The notes under the pieces are model-generated. The model did not search any database and had not been told where the DNA came from. It worked only from the letters and a program-made list of their open reading frames with translations. 64,000 nt of DNA. Origin: Vitrella brassicaformis (taxonomy: Eukaryota; Sar; Vitrellaceae). Below are positions 49,201 through 63,617 of the stretch, piece by piece. A program made the position numbers and the translations under genes. The stretch spans positions 80,595 through 144,594 of the forward strand of contig CDMY01000262.1 in assembly GCA_001179505.1 (NCBI GenBank), written 5' to 3'. The stretch's first letter is position 1. Every line of letters starts with the position of its first letter.

Positions 49201-50210
49201 GCTGTGCGTGTCATTTGCGCGCGTGCAGTCGAAGCAGCAGGAGAGTGAGAAGCTGAGACACGAGCTGGAGAGCATGGCCAAGTGAGTGAGCATTTGGGAC
49301 CAAATGCCAGGAATCCGATTGCTGTCTCTGTCTGTGTGAACTTCCCAGGTTGTGTGATAGTCAGTCTGCCGAGTTTGCGCGCCTCAAGACGGCGTCCAAG
49401 CAGCTCTTCACCAAAGCCAAGAAGAGAACAAGAGACCTCAAGACCAAGGCACAGGTAGCCGCACACGGAGAAACATCTCGTACGAGAGCGTCAACCACCC
49501 ATGGCTTTGCTTCCCCGCTCTGCTCAGTTGCTGGCCCAGCGTGTGCAGCAGATCCAGTCTGAGAAGCAGGTCTTGTGGCAGAACTTCCAGGCCACACGGG
49601 TCCGCCATGCAAAGAACCAGAAGCTGAGTGCTTTCTCGTCTACCCTTGGAGTATTGTCTTGTCTTGCCCTCGATGCAGGAGGGGTATGAGATTCGCATTC
49701 GTGACCTGGAGTGTTCCCGCAAGTGTGAGCTAGACTCCCTCGTCGGCTTGGCCGTGCCCCTCCATGCCAACTCAAAAATGATCCAGGTGTGCATATGCCT
49801 TGCCTTGCAAGTGCGCGCCACACACACTTGCAATCCCTCTCTCTGCCCTTGTCTGTCTCGCCTTGCCTGTCGTCCCTCAGGACATGCTATCGAGTGCGTC
49901 TGCCTACCGCCGGCAGATCGACCAGCTGCGCGAGAACCTCTCCATCCAAGCGGCCACCTACCTGCCGCCAGGCGATGACCGAGACAGGGACGCCAAGGCG
50001 CAGGCCAATGGCCACGTGTCTGGTGTGTCGGATGTGATGTCGAGCCTGCCCTTCGAGGGCTTGAAGCTCAAGGAGCAGGTGGCGGCCGCCGCATCCATGA
50101 CCAATAGCGGAGGGCAGACATCGGAGCTGGCACTCGTCAAGACGGCGGGCAATGGCAATGGCGGGAGAGGCGCTGGCGGAGGGGGCGAGGGGGGCAGCTC
50201 ACGACAGTGA
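46283..50210 (+). CDS. Long coiled-coil protein in about 25 small exons
   Basis: ATG 46283, stop 50208-50210. Almost the whole product is heptad-rich coiled coil, for example QQRHDAERAALQGEIEAQAE, EIDALHRQLLERQNF, SNAKLKKDAEEAR and ELESMAKLCDSQSAEFARL. It ends in RRQIDQLRENLSIQAATYL and a Gly-rich tail. Exons are typically 40-130 nt, and most joins fall in phase 0 after a CAG or AAG codon, so many exons could be skipped without shifting frame. One intron (48854-48932) has a GC donor. No motor, kinase or membrane segment is visible. It resembles centrosomal, basal-body or cytoskeletal scaffold proteins only in general composition; no family can be named. Confidence 0.8.
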
Positions 50211-50753
50211 GGCAGGGATGATCTTGTGGCAGGGACTCGATCCGATATTGCATGATAGAGGGGACGCGATGGACCTTGATTGATGGAGTGGACACAGAGT
50301 ATCTATCGTCTGAATGATTGATCAAGATCTGCAGGCATTTGTTTGTGTCTTTCCCAGGCAGGCACTCTGCTGTATATATGTATGTGCTGGCTCCTTCCTT
50401 ATCTTTTCGATAATGGTGGCTGTCGATTGGCTTGTGAGTATGGTGGGCGGGCTGCGCTCGTGTACGTACCAACTAGGTAGGGCATCACATCCACCGCCGG
50501 CCAGGCCATGGAGGACACAAAGCACCCATCCAACCCACGCACTCGCTGCACTGCACTGCACTGCACGGAAAAAGTAACCGCAGCCATCGCACGCACGGCA
50601 AACGGCAATCAGCCAGGCAGTCGTGGATGGACACACACACAGCCATAGCCTACTATCTCAGCCAGACCACTGCACAGCACGCCGAGTCTCCATGCATTCA
50701 TTTTGGGTTGGTTGTCTTGGATGGTTTTGTGCTTGGTTGGTTGGTTGGTGTGG
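50211..50753. other. Intergenic, convergent 3' ends
   Basis: About 540 nt including a (ctgca)n stretch near 50546-50563 and GGTT repeats near 50733-50750. No gene supported. Confidence 0.55.
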
Positions 50754-51633
50754 TTAGACGAGCCCTGGAGTATAACAGCGAACAGCAATCAGGTCAGACG
50801 TGGTAGGGTGAAAGAGATGGAATGTAGAAAGAGCTGACCGAGTATTTCCATGCCGGCTTTGCTGAGCTTGAACTCTCCGCTCTGTGTGTAGCCCTTGGGG
50901 CCGGCGGTCTCAATCACCTTGCGGCTGCTTGACAACAGACGGCTGGTCGACATCAGAGGACCGCCTGACACACAACACGCAGACAGACAGACACTCTCAG
51001 TCTCCCTTTCCCCCTCAGTCCCTCCCTCCCTCCCTCCCTGTCTGTCTGACCTGTGGAGGTGAGTGGCTCCCCCCCGGCACCAAACGCGCGTGACTGGACA
51101 TCTGGGGGCAGCTCTCCCTTCTTGGTGGACGGACCGCAGCAGGGCGAGCACGTCGAACCGGCACAACTCTTCTTCGACTTCTTCTTCAGATCCTGCACAT
51201 ACATCCACAGACAGAGACACGCACACACACTCCCTCCCTCCCTCCCTGCGCGTGTGAGTGCGTGTGTTGCGTTGCCCCGCTGTCCGGTGGACTAACCGGC
51301 TGCTCAGGCTGGTAGAGGGTCGGGTCCATGGGTGGAGGAGGAGGCAACTCCCCTCCCTGCACAGTGAGGCCGGGAGCGGGGCCACCGTACACGGGGGGAT
51401 GCTGCTGCTCCTGTCCCTGCTGCTGCTGCTCGACAGTCTGCTCAACCTGCTCCTGGGGAACCTCGGACGCTGAGCAGACCGGGTCACAACCACACAAACA
51501 ACACACACGTGCCCAACACACGACATCGAAAAGTGTGGTGGTGAGCTGCGTGTGGGGGCGCTCAAGGAGGAGCGCTTGACGGTCCGTTGCAGGCAGGCAC
51601 CAAGGGCAGACGTGCTGGGGGTGTCTTACCCAT
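50754..51633 (-). CDS. Small Pro/Gln-rich, Cys-cluster hypothetical protein with 4-nt first coding exon
   Basis: Read leftward: coding exon 1 is only ATGG (51630-51633) before a GTAAG donor; exon 2 (51297-51469) encodes SEVPQEQVEQTVEQQQQGQE and a Pro-rich GGELPPPPPMDP; exon 3 (about 51051-51192) encodes DLKKKSKKSCAGSTCSPCCG; exon 4 (about 50840-50966) encodes LMSTSRLLSSSRKVIETAGP and AGMEILG; the last exon (50754-50764, 11 nt) ends in LV and stop. The SCAGSTCSPCC cluster next to Lys could be a lipidation or metal site. Family unknown. The 4-nt exon is the only ATG I find that fits the MASEVPQ frame. Confidence 0.6.
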
Positions 51634-51890
51634 CGTATAGGACAGATGAAGAGAGAGGGAGTCGCTGGGAAACCACTAAGAAGAATGGCTGGCGGGGCCC
51701 GACGCCGACACTCAAACACGAAACCTCAAGGACGGAACCAGACGAAAGACGCACTGCTGCTGCAGAGGATGCCTCACACCACTTCTTGGGGCAGGCACCA
51801 AAAGACTGCGAGCTCTGCATGCAGCCCCCATGCGAGCTTAAAAACTCTGCACATCTATCTCCAACGCGCCACCATGTAATTCGTGAGCGG
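51634..51890. promoter_or_regulatory. Divergent upstream region with two TGCGAGCT motifs
   Basis: 257 nt between the small (-) gene and the membrane-protein gene (+). TGCGAGCT occurs at 51807-51814 and 51831-51838, 24 nt apart. Confidence 0.45.
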
Positions 51891-53173
51891 ATGCCTTCTC
51901 TTTCCTTTCTTCCAGTGCGCAGTGTGTGGAAGTCTCTGGTTGCGGCGCTCTTCGGCATGGCGGTGATCACCTTGGCTGAGGATGCCGGTCCAGCGGAGGG
52001 AAAAGAGCGACAGCAGCCTGTCGAGAAGGAGCAGCCAGCACCGCTACCGGCGTTTCGAGCGGCAAACGTGGACTTCAACCTAATCGACTCCACCTTCCAA
52101 GAGTGCAGGGCAACCGGGGTGAGCAGACCGAGACGAGATCAGGAAGCAAAGCACACGCCGGTTGATTGATGGCATCTATCTCTGTGTTCCATTTTCGCAG
52201 GAGTGCATACCGTGCGGTGACATGGAGGGAGAGATGGCTTACTGTAAGCCACGGCAGGCAGACGACTGCACAGTGTGTGTGTGTGTGTTGCTGCGTTATT
52301 GTTGCGTGTGGCTCTCGGCTCTCTCTGTTGGTCAGGCAAGGGCAAAGAGGATGAGATGAAGCAGAAGCAGCCTGTCGAGTGCTCGGTGGCCGAGGGCGAC
52401 AAGGACCCGCCGCTTCTCACCTTGAGACACTTCTACCGCTCATGCACCCCGGCACAAGGTGCGCATACCATCCATCCCCCCTCTCCCCCGTGTGCCTTGG
52501 AACTGAGCTCATGTGTTGGCCTGTCCTGCTGCTGCCCATCATCAGATCCCCAGGAGGTGACGCGCCTCAATCCAGTCGGTCCTCTCACCCTGCGTGACGG
52601 CCGGCCTGCAGAGGAGAAAGCCAAGACGAAGGAGAAGCCGAAAGCCGCCAAAGCTGACTCAAAACCAGAGAACAAGGCACCCCCTGCCGACACCGGCAGC
52701 ATGGTCGGCGTCCCCGTACCAGAAGAGCAGCAGCCGCCTGTCCAACAAGAGGTGCCAGCGCCTGAGCCAGCCGAGCCAGAGAGCCCAGCCAAGGAAGGGT
52801 CGAACGGCCAACCGCCCGCGGCCCCCAGACCAGAGGCCAAACCTGAGCTGCGCGGCCGGGCGGGTGGGAAGGGCAAGAAGGAGAAGGAGAAGGCGGCTGA
52901 TGAGCGGGGCAAGAGCTTCGAGGTGCAGCCAGAGGAGGTGGATGAGCTGCCGACGGTGGTCGGGTTCGAGTTGGCCATGCTGGCCGCCATCCTGTTCTCG
53001 CACCGGTGCATACGGCTGCAGAAGAAGAAACAGGACCGCGTCAGGTGAGGGGAACGGACGGCTGCGGACAACGAAGCCGAGCACTGCACTGACGGGGATG
53101 GCGCTGCGCTTCTGTGGTTTGCTGTCCTGTATGTGTCAGGTATCAGCGCTTGCAGAACATCATGTCGACCTAA
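51891..53173 (+). CDS. Single-pass type I membrane protein with Pro/Glu/Lys-rich lumenal region, family unknown
   Basis: Five exons, 51891-52118, 52201-52243, 52336-52458, 52546-53044 and 53140-53173, sum to 927 nt (308 aa). N-terminal signal peptide: SVWKSLVAALFGMAVITLAE. Next come a Cys-bearing part (STFQECRATGECIPCGDMEG, CSVAEGDKDPP, YRSCTP) and a long charged, Pro-rich linker (EEKAKTKEKPKAAKADSKPE, PPVQQEVPAPEPAEPES). A hydrophobic segment VGFELAMLAAILFSHRCI follows near residue 280, with a short basic tail RLQKKKQDRVRYQRLQ. The start was chosen because it gives a signal peptide directly. ER or secretory-pathway location is inferred. Confidence 0.7.
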
Positions 53174-53691
53174 GACACCTACCTGGTGATGATGCGATCA
53201 TTTTGACAGAGATGCGACTGTCTGGCTGTCTGCCGAGGCTGAGTGATACGCTGACTCGAATTCATTCACCTGTGGTGTGGTGTATGTCTATCATGACAAT
53301 TTGTCTGTATGTGGGTATCTTCTTTTTCGTGACGACGCGAACATACATGAGATCTGGCTGGCTACTTACGCGGACTGACTTGTCAATCAAACCTCTGCCC
53401 GTATGTGTGTACGTATGTACACCCTCACTGATAGGCCCAATTCGCAACATACACAACCTCGCCTTTGCGCTGCAATGGGGCTTCCGGGGTGAAACGCTTC
53501 GCATTTCCCCTTTTCTCGGGACACGGCGGGAGACGCTGCAGATCTTTGCCAAGGGATCTGTTTGACACCATCTTGCTGAGAGGCGCTTGGGCGGATCTGT
53601 TTGACCACGCATCAGCCGAAGGCTGCTGCTTTGCTGAAATCAGGCGTTGGGCGAGAGAACACCAGGCTGTTGGGCGAGGCAGGAGTAGACC
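53174..53691. other. Intergenic between two (+) genes
   Basis: About 520 nt holding the 3' flank of the membrane-protein gene and the citrate synthase promoter. No motif recognised. Confidence 0.5.
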
Positions 53692-56600
53692 ATGAGGGAG
53701 AACGAAGGCAAGCGCAGTGACCACAAGAGAGGCCTGTGTGTTGTCTGCACAGGGGGTGGTTTCACCTTCTGATTGTCTGCTTCTCTCGTGGCTGTGGTGT
53801 GTTGCTTGTGTATGTTCAGCGAATGGCAACACAACACCCGTCCACTCCAACCAGAAGCACAAGGAGATAGCAGAGTTGACCAAGGCGAGTCTGCCGCCTC
53901 CCCAGCCGCTGCCGTCCAAGGGCAGCGATGAGGGCGGGGAGGAGATGGCCACACTCACCCTGCCAGACGGCCGCACACACAAGCTGCGGGTCCTCAAGCC
54001 GACCTGCGGGTGAGCAAGGCGGGCTGACAGGCAGAAAGGCACGGGTGGAGCATCAATCATGGGCCTTTTGTGTGTGTGTGTGTGTGTTTGGCAGGAATCA
54101 GACGTTCATTGACATAAGAGATTTGCTTTCCGCGACCAATGCTGCCACATTCGACCCAGGTGAGGTCACACACACACACACACACACACGCCTCTGCTCT
54201 GCCGCTGGATGGATGGGTGTGCTGTTGTGTTCGGTTGGTTGTCCCATCAGGTTACAGCTCGAGCGCTTCGTGTTGCTCTGCGATAACCTATATCGATGGC
54301 GACAAAGGCACCTGCCTGTACCGAGGGTAATAGGGTCACAGGGACACCCAAGACAGGCGGGCAGGCAGGCAGGCAGGTACCCGGCAACCACGATGTGTCG
54401 GTTTGTGTGTCTGTCTGTGTGTCTGTCTGTCTGTGTGTGTTTCCCATCCACTTCAGGTATCCGGTGCACGAGCTGGTGGAGAAGTCCCACTTCGAGGAGG
54501 TAGCCTACCTGCTCATGTACGCGCGCTCTGCACGAAGGAACCACACGCACGCTCGCATGATGGCGGGACGGACGGACGGACGGATTAAGTGTGCTGTGTG
54601 TGTGATTAGGTACGGGGAGGTGCCCGCAGAGAACGTCAGGCTCATGTTCGAGAAACAGGTCACCACCGAAACACACGACAAAGCGAGAGGCGCATCGACA
54701 TTCTGTTGTGTGCTGGTTGTTGGTGCAGTTGAAGTCGGAGATGTTGGTGCACGAAAGGCTCAAAAACTTCTTCACCGAGTTCCTCACTGGTACACGGAGA
54801 AGGACGAGATACATTCACGTGGCCCGGTATAAACGTGCCGCTACTCCCATGCAGGTGCTCACCCCATGGCGATGCTCGCGACTGTCGTGGCCGCTCTGTC
54901 GTCCTTCTTCGTCGACCCCATGGACCTCAACGACGCCGAAGAGCGAGAACTCGTAAGCGATGAGGAGGAGGCAGGAGAAAACCCCTCTTTGATTCATTCT
55001 TATCTCTGTCGTCCGTCTGTGTGTGTTTGTCAGGCCATCATCCGTCTGATAGCCAAGATGCCGACCATTGTCGGCATGTGCTACAAGACAGCAGTGGGCG
55101 AGCCCTTCAACTACCCGCGGGTAACCTGCCCGCCGCCAAACAGACACACAGACACACACCGCAGTGGTTCTCGGCCTGTGTGTCAGATGCATATGTCGTT
55201 TGCCGAGAACCTGCTATACATGATGTTCGCGAGGCCCCTCGAGGAGTACACCGTCGACCCCCTCCATGCCAAGATCGTCGATGCGTTCCTCATTCTACAC
55301 GCGGACCATGAGCAGAACGCATCGACGAGCACCGTCAGGACGGCAGGGTGAACAACACATGGAGCGAGGGCGGGGGGCGAGGAGGGAGGGATCACAATGC
55401 TCCCTGTGTGTCGGTCTGTGCTGTTGTGCAGGTCGAGTCGTGCGAACCCTTACGCGTGTGTTGCTGCGGGCATCACGGCGCTCTGGGGCCGTGCTCATGG
55501 CGGGGCCAACGAGGCCGTCATCAAGATGCTGAAGGAGATTGGCGATGGTGAGCGGGGAAGCGTCGATGCACATGCACAGCGCATTCGCATTCCATTAGCT
55601 CCCTCTGTATGTGTCCGTGTGCGTGTCTGTCTCAGTGTCAGGGGTGCCTGACTTCGTGCAGAAGGTCAAGGACAAGAAGGTGCGGCTGATGGGCTTCGGC
55701 CACCGCATCTACAAGGTAAAAGAGATGATTGGCGTGACCCACTGACATGATCGATGCCCTGCGGTCTCTGTGCGTGTCGTCAGAACTACGACCCCCGTGC
55801 CATTGCCATGCGAGGACTCTGTCGCCAGTGAGCTTCCCCCTGCACATCGGCACCTCCAAAGAATCACCCTGATGTGTCTGCCTTTGATGTATGCCCTTTG
55901 CTCAGATTGTTTGAGGCCGGCACACAGAGGGACCCGCTGTTTGACCTGGCCATGGCTCTGGAAGAGGTGAGCTGACACACGGAAACCCCACAGAAGGGCG
56001 TCATTGCATCGTGGCTCCTGCGTGGGTGTGTCTCTCTGTGTGTGCAGGTGGCGTTGTCCGACGACTACTTCGTCAAGCGCAAGCTCTACCCGAATGTACT
56101 GTACTCGTCTGTGTGCCCTCCCTATCTGCATGCAGCCACGGACTGAATTGCTATGGTTGTGGGTGTGTCGTGGTGATCAGGTCGACTTCTACTCGGGCAT
56201 CGTGCTGCGGGCCATAGGCATACCACAGGAGATGTTTACCGTCATGTAAGCAGGCCCATGGATGAGGAAGCCTGCCTGCAGCAACGGGAGATGTGGTCGG
56301 TCGGTTGTGTCGTCTGCAGGTTTGCCCTCGGCAGGACCGTGGGCTGGCTGTCGCACTGGAAGGAGGTCGGCCACAGAGACACACACACACAAATGACACG
56401 GGCGACACATCCGTGTGTACGTTCAGATGATCCAGGAACAGCAAATGAAGATATGCCGCCCACGACAGCTCTACGTCGGACCAACGGTGAGTCTGTGTAC
56501 TGAGGTATCCAATGCCCAAGGCCCACGAACGACCCTGTCTTTGGTTTGTTTGTGTTCCAGGAGCGTGCGTACATCAGCCCGGCAGAGATATCGGCTGAGC

Positions 56601-57171
56601 GTCTGCGTGCCCCGTCGCCCCCGCCCCGCTCAGAGCCCCAGTCAGAGGAGTCGGTGTCAATCGCCAGGCAACCATCCGACATACCACGACACAGAACAAA
56701 GGTCAGCCACACAGACATCCCCATGTTCACAAGGAGAGCAGCTGACCCTTGTGTGGTCTGTCTGTCTGTCTGTCAGGTGGTCATCGAGGCGCCGAGCATC
56801 GAGAGCGAGTACATCAACGAGTTCATGCCCACAGGTACGTACATGCGAACAGCCAGCCACACACACACATACCCACCTGTGTTTGTTATATGTGTCTTAC
56901 GTCTGATATAATATCTATGTGTGCAGAGACCGAGATGTCCAAGCATTTCGATTTCCACAAGGTGCAGGCGATGGTGGTGAAGCGGCTGTCGTCGGACAGA
57001 CGGTCAACCCGAGGCGAGCCACTTGGGTCCCCCTTCCCCTTCATCCGCCAGTCGGAGTCCGAGTGGGATGATCACCATTTCAACCCAGACGACCCGGCTC
57101 CACAGACGCCCACCAGCAGGGAGCGTCTGGACAGTCTGTCCATGCTCAGCTCGGGATCTGCCGGCGGCTGA
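53692..57171 (+). CDS. CS: Citrate synthase, GltA/type II-like, with long C-terminal extension
   Basis: Condenses acetyl-CoA and oxaloacetate to citrate. Probable first exon 53692-53716 joins 53820-54009 in phase. Family order is complete: [82 protein letters not shown] (first catalytic His), [32 protein letters not shown] (second His), [13 protein letters not shown] (catalytic Asp), [13 protein letters not shown] and [15 protein letters not shown], where ordinary enzymes end. About 130 further residues follow, Ser/Pro/Glu-rich, in several exons ([33 protein letters not shown]). No PTS1 at the end and no clear mitochondrial presequence. More like bacterial and peroxisomal GltA types than the animal mitochondrial type; compartment unknown. 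Confidence 0.93.
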
Positions 57172-57743
57172 TGCATGTGGGATCATAGGTGCTGGTCGTG
57201 GTGGTGAAAATGTCTCGCGTGCGTGTGGATCAAGTGCTTTTTTCCCTGTAACGGGACACACGGGTGCGTTCATGTGTGTGGGGCGGTGTTTCTTCTGTGT
57301 AGTCGGTAGGCGGGCTTGCTTGGGTGTAATGTGGTGCGGTGATGGTCGGCTGGGAGAGATCGGTTTTGACGCTAATTGGCGTACGTAGCCTGGGAATGAA
57401 CGAAAGGATGATCATGTGTGAACGTCGGTAAGTAGGACTGGCATGTCTGTCTGTCGTCCGTGGAAGTGTCTCGGCTGCTCTGCGTCTTTTTCCTTGTCGA
57501 TAAGGAGGGAACGATCGAATGAACGAATGAATGAATGAATGTGTATGTGTGTGTATGTATGGGTGTGTATGTTTATGTATGTGTGTGTACGTGTGTGTCT
57601 CAGCGTGATCGAGGTGTACGTCTGACCGGACGAGAGAGCACTCAACTCAACAGACAAACAAGCACTGTGTGTGTCTGTCCATCAATGGATTGATTGACTG
57701 ATTTGACTCATTCATCCCGTGTCTGTCTGTCTGATCAGCAAGC
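57172..57743. other. Intergenic between two (+) genes
   Basis: About 570 nt with (gaat)n near 57516-57540 and long TG/TATG repeats at about 57540-57600. No gene or shared motif seen. Confidence 0.55.
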
Positions 57744-60125
<2,382 letters not shown>

Positions 60126-60426
60126 ATAAACACACACACAGACGAACAGACAGATGTGAGACCGGCGCACACACAATGCATTGTATCAGACTGATGCATG
60201 TGTGAGTCTTCACGCTCTCATGAAAGAAACAACAGACTTGTGTCTTAGCCCCTGTCAGCCGTCTGCAGCAGGTGGACAACGGCCTGCGCTTCAGTCTGAC
60301 TGGACCAATGCGCAGTGCGTTGCCCGATCGCATCTAACAGCTGACAGGGTACATGAAGGACATGAGCCGGTCCCACAGTATACACACACAAGTCCGTTTT
60401 ACTCGCAAACCGCTCCCACGACCGTC
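60126..60426. other. Intergenic, convergent 3' ends
   Basis: 301 nt between the protease (+) and the WD-repeat gene (-). Nothing recognisable. Confidence 0.6.
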
Positions 60427-63400
60427 TCAAACACAGACAGCGGCGGCCAGTGCGGCCACATCCTCATCCCTCACTGTCTGTGCCCGCCGCAGCCACGCCA
60501 TCACCACCACCAACGCGTAACGCACCACACCACACACACCATCATCACGGAATACACTCCGCCCCCAGCCAGCGTTGTTCAGGCAGATCGCCAGAAGCAC
60601 CACCGCCAACAAGGACTCCTGCACCTGACCACACACACACACACATCGATGAGGATGTCTGACGTGTGGGGGGTGGGGTGTGTGTCATATACCCTGGTGT
60701 CGACAGTGAGGAAGAGGCCCCGCAGCGGTCCAGAGAAGTGCCGCCCGGGCTTCTTGGCGGCACGCAGCACGGCCGCACATGCGGCGAACAGGTCGGCAGC
60801 CACATACAGACCGCCGTCACTGGCAGTCTGACCACAAGACGCACGGACGCATCCCCTTGTTGTTTGTTCTTGTTGCGTGCGTTGCACTCTGCACTCACCC
60901 TGAGGTTGTGTATGGTAGCTGTGACGGCCTCTCTGTGCGATGCCCCCGGAGGGCAGCACTTCCATCCCAGCAGCAGCTGCTCGATCCGCATCTCGTAGAT
61001 GTGCACTGCCGACGAGCGGGTGTCCTTCAGACCAAACACAAACATCCGGCCCATACCCCACGACACACCCGTCCTGAAGACGCCAACAGACAACAGACAA
61101 CAGACAACAGACAGACAACAGGCGAGCACCGTTTTCTGGTTCTTGTGGCGCTTGTCATGATTGTGTGGTTACGTGCGTGCGCCAGGGGGCCGTTTGTTTG
61201 GCGGCATGTCGGTGGTGCTGCCGGTGGGGAGCGATGCCGCCATGGGTCTCGCCCGGGGGCTCCTGGTGCTGGCCGTGTGGGCGCTGTCAGACGGACAGGC
61301 AGCGCTCGCCGCACGCAGAGTCCGCAGTGACGACTCAACCCACTCCTGATTTGAGAAAAACCGAACAACTCCGTCATGGGTGCTGTTTGTCCTGATGAGT
61401 GTGGTGTGTACCTGGGTGAGGTCGTCTACGTGAACGGTCGATGGCACCAGCTCCAGCAGCTTGGCGTATTGTGCGCCATAGAGTGGCGGCCACATGTCGG
61501 CGTGGATGGCGAAAGACCCGCTTCCTGCATCGAGAGAGGGGCAGAGTTCGTACACCAGACTCTGCTGCAGGGCCTGGTCGAAGACCCGCAGGCAGGCACC
61601 GTCGTCATCCACTCGTTCGGCAGAGGGCACCTGTTGCCACAGACACACAGGGTGGGTGGGTGCGTGGTGCGACAAATGACCGTTTTCCTGTCCACCTCAT
61701 CGCACTCACCACAGCTGCGTCAGCTGTGTGCTCCTCCATGGATGCAACGAGTGACTGCAGCCGCTGCAGCAACCCCCGGAGCTCGGCACTCCGATTCGCC
61801 TCACGTCGCACTTCATCTGAACACCAATTCAACAGACACAAATCGGTAGGTAAGTGAACACCCAATAAGATCAGTCGCTGGCCTGGTGTGCGTTACCTAC
61901 CTTTGCCGCGCTGCCCATCTGCCGCCGCGACTCCATCGCTCCTTGTCGCTTCCATGTGCCATGTGGCCACCGTCTCGTCCCCACACGCAACCATCACGCG
62001 ACCAGCCGACACGCACATGCGTGTGGCCTCCAGAGGCAAGTTGGTCTGGCCGAAGGGGTGGTGCATCTCATGTGTGCGTGGGTCGATGACGTACGCACGT
62101 GCGACGGGGACGGCCTTGCCGGAGGAGGCCGGTTCTTCGGAGATGCCGCACACAAGCAGGCAGCCGTGGTGGTCGGGGTGCTTGTCTGCACACATTAGGG
62201 GCTTCGTCAGGGCCTGAAGGCGGCAGAGGCGAGAGACAGACAAAGAGAGAGAGGTATGCAGACATGGCTGGCAGGAGAGATGCGTGCATGGCTGAGATTG
62301 TTACCGTACCGTCTCCACGAGTGTGGCGCATGTGCTGTCGGCCGTCCCCCATCTCTGTATGACCGTCGCTGGCGCATCCCGCCGCCACCCACAAGTCACA
62401 AGCGACCCTGACCTGAAGTAGTGAGGCAACCATCAACCACGAGGGACGACGCTCTTCTAGCTTCTGATGACTTTCGCCCTTGTAAGCTTACCCCGTCCAC
62501 TCGATCCCCTGTATGGGGAATGGAGCCGCCAGGCATCTGACGGGTGCACGGGGCGAGCGGATGTCGAGGACATGGATCATGTTGAACGAGGCCTGCGCCA
62601 GCAGGTGGAACTCGTCGGGACACCACCTGTCCATCATCAACCAGAGAAGAGACCACAAGTCAATAATAGAGGCATTTTTCAAAGTGGAAGGCCATTCCCG
62701 TCTGTCGTCGAAATCACCTGAGCGTGGTAGCGTGCTGCGGGATGGTTCCTGCGGACATGATGGGCCGATTCCCCAGCACGACCGTCGGGGAGCACACAGA
62801 TGCATCGACCCCCTCGTCACGCCACCTGTCGACGGACGCACACGCACGCATTCATAAGCCGCTTGAGAAGGCAAACGGCCAAGCAATCAGCTGGCTGTCA
62901 CCTACCGTGCAGGCCGTCTGACATCCCAGATGCAGATGGCCCCGTCGGCAGGGCTGCTGCCGCATAGCAGCGCCGGCACACGCGGGCACCATTCACAACC
63001 TGATTGACACCAGCAAGCCACGGGCATCGCTCGTTTGTTCATGTACGTGTCACATCGCACGTAACGTACACACATACAGTAAGTACTTGGCTGGCTGGGT
63101 GTGCCAGGGTGGATGACATTCCTCGCAGCCGAGCCCCTGAATGTGGGCTCCTTGCCCCCCTGACCCGGGTCGTACACGTGCATGTGTGTGGAGTGTAAGG
63201 ATGCCGTGCAGCACGCCAGCTGACACCCCCGACTCATGTCAATGGATCCCATGCCGTCGGCTCCATCCACCTTCAACAAGACAACAAACACAAGACAAGC
63301 ACCATGGATACGGTGACACACTGTCCGGTGCGGGAGAGCACTGACCTCTGCAACAAATCGCCGATATGCGACAGATCTCTCAGCGCTTTGGAAGTCGAGC

Positions 63401-63617
63401 AGCAGCACATCGCGGCTGTCGGCGGCCTCGGCAGTGCGCTGCTTCTTCCGACTCAACAGACAGGCGCCGTGACGGCCATCTGTACGTGAATGCAGTGAAT
63501 GCAGTGCATCAAGTGCAATTGTCGTGTGCTTGCCTCTGGCTGGCTAGCTGACTGACCTTGTGTGAGAGCAATTGCCTCGTGTGCCCGCGGCAGACGAAGA
63601 GAGGTGCCAGTCGCCAT
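60427..63617 (-). CDS. WD40-repeat protein with helical C-terminal region
   Basis: ATG 63615-63617, stop 60427-60429, about 15 exons. The N-terminal half shows degenerate beta-propeller blades: SRDVLLLDFQSAERSVAYRR, HMHVYDPGQGG, a clear CEWCPRVPALLCG...ADGAICIWDVRRPAR, LRWCPDEFHLLAQASFNMIH then VLDIRSPRAPVRCLAAPF, and GRVMVACGDETVATWHMEA. A short coiled coil (EVRREANRSAELRGLLQRLQ) follows, then a C-terminal region of helices (YGAQYAKLLELVPSTVHVDD, GLYVAADLFAACAAVLRAAK, LLAVVLLAICLNN, VVRYALVVVMAWLRRAQTV). Blade wording is closest to my memory of WDR59/GATOR2-type propellers, but that is weak. The 3' exons join in frame to the propeller half, so I treat it as one gene, though two genes cannot be fully excluded. 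Confidence 0.65.
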
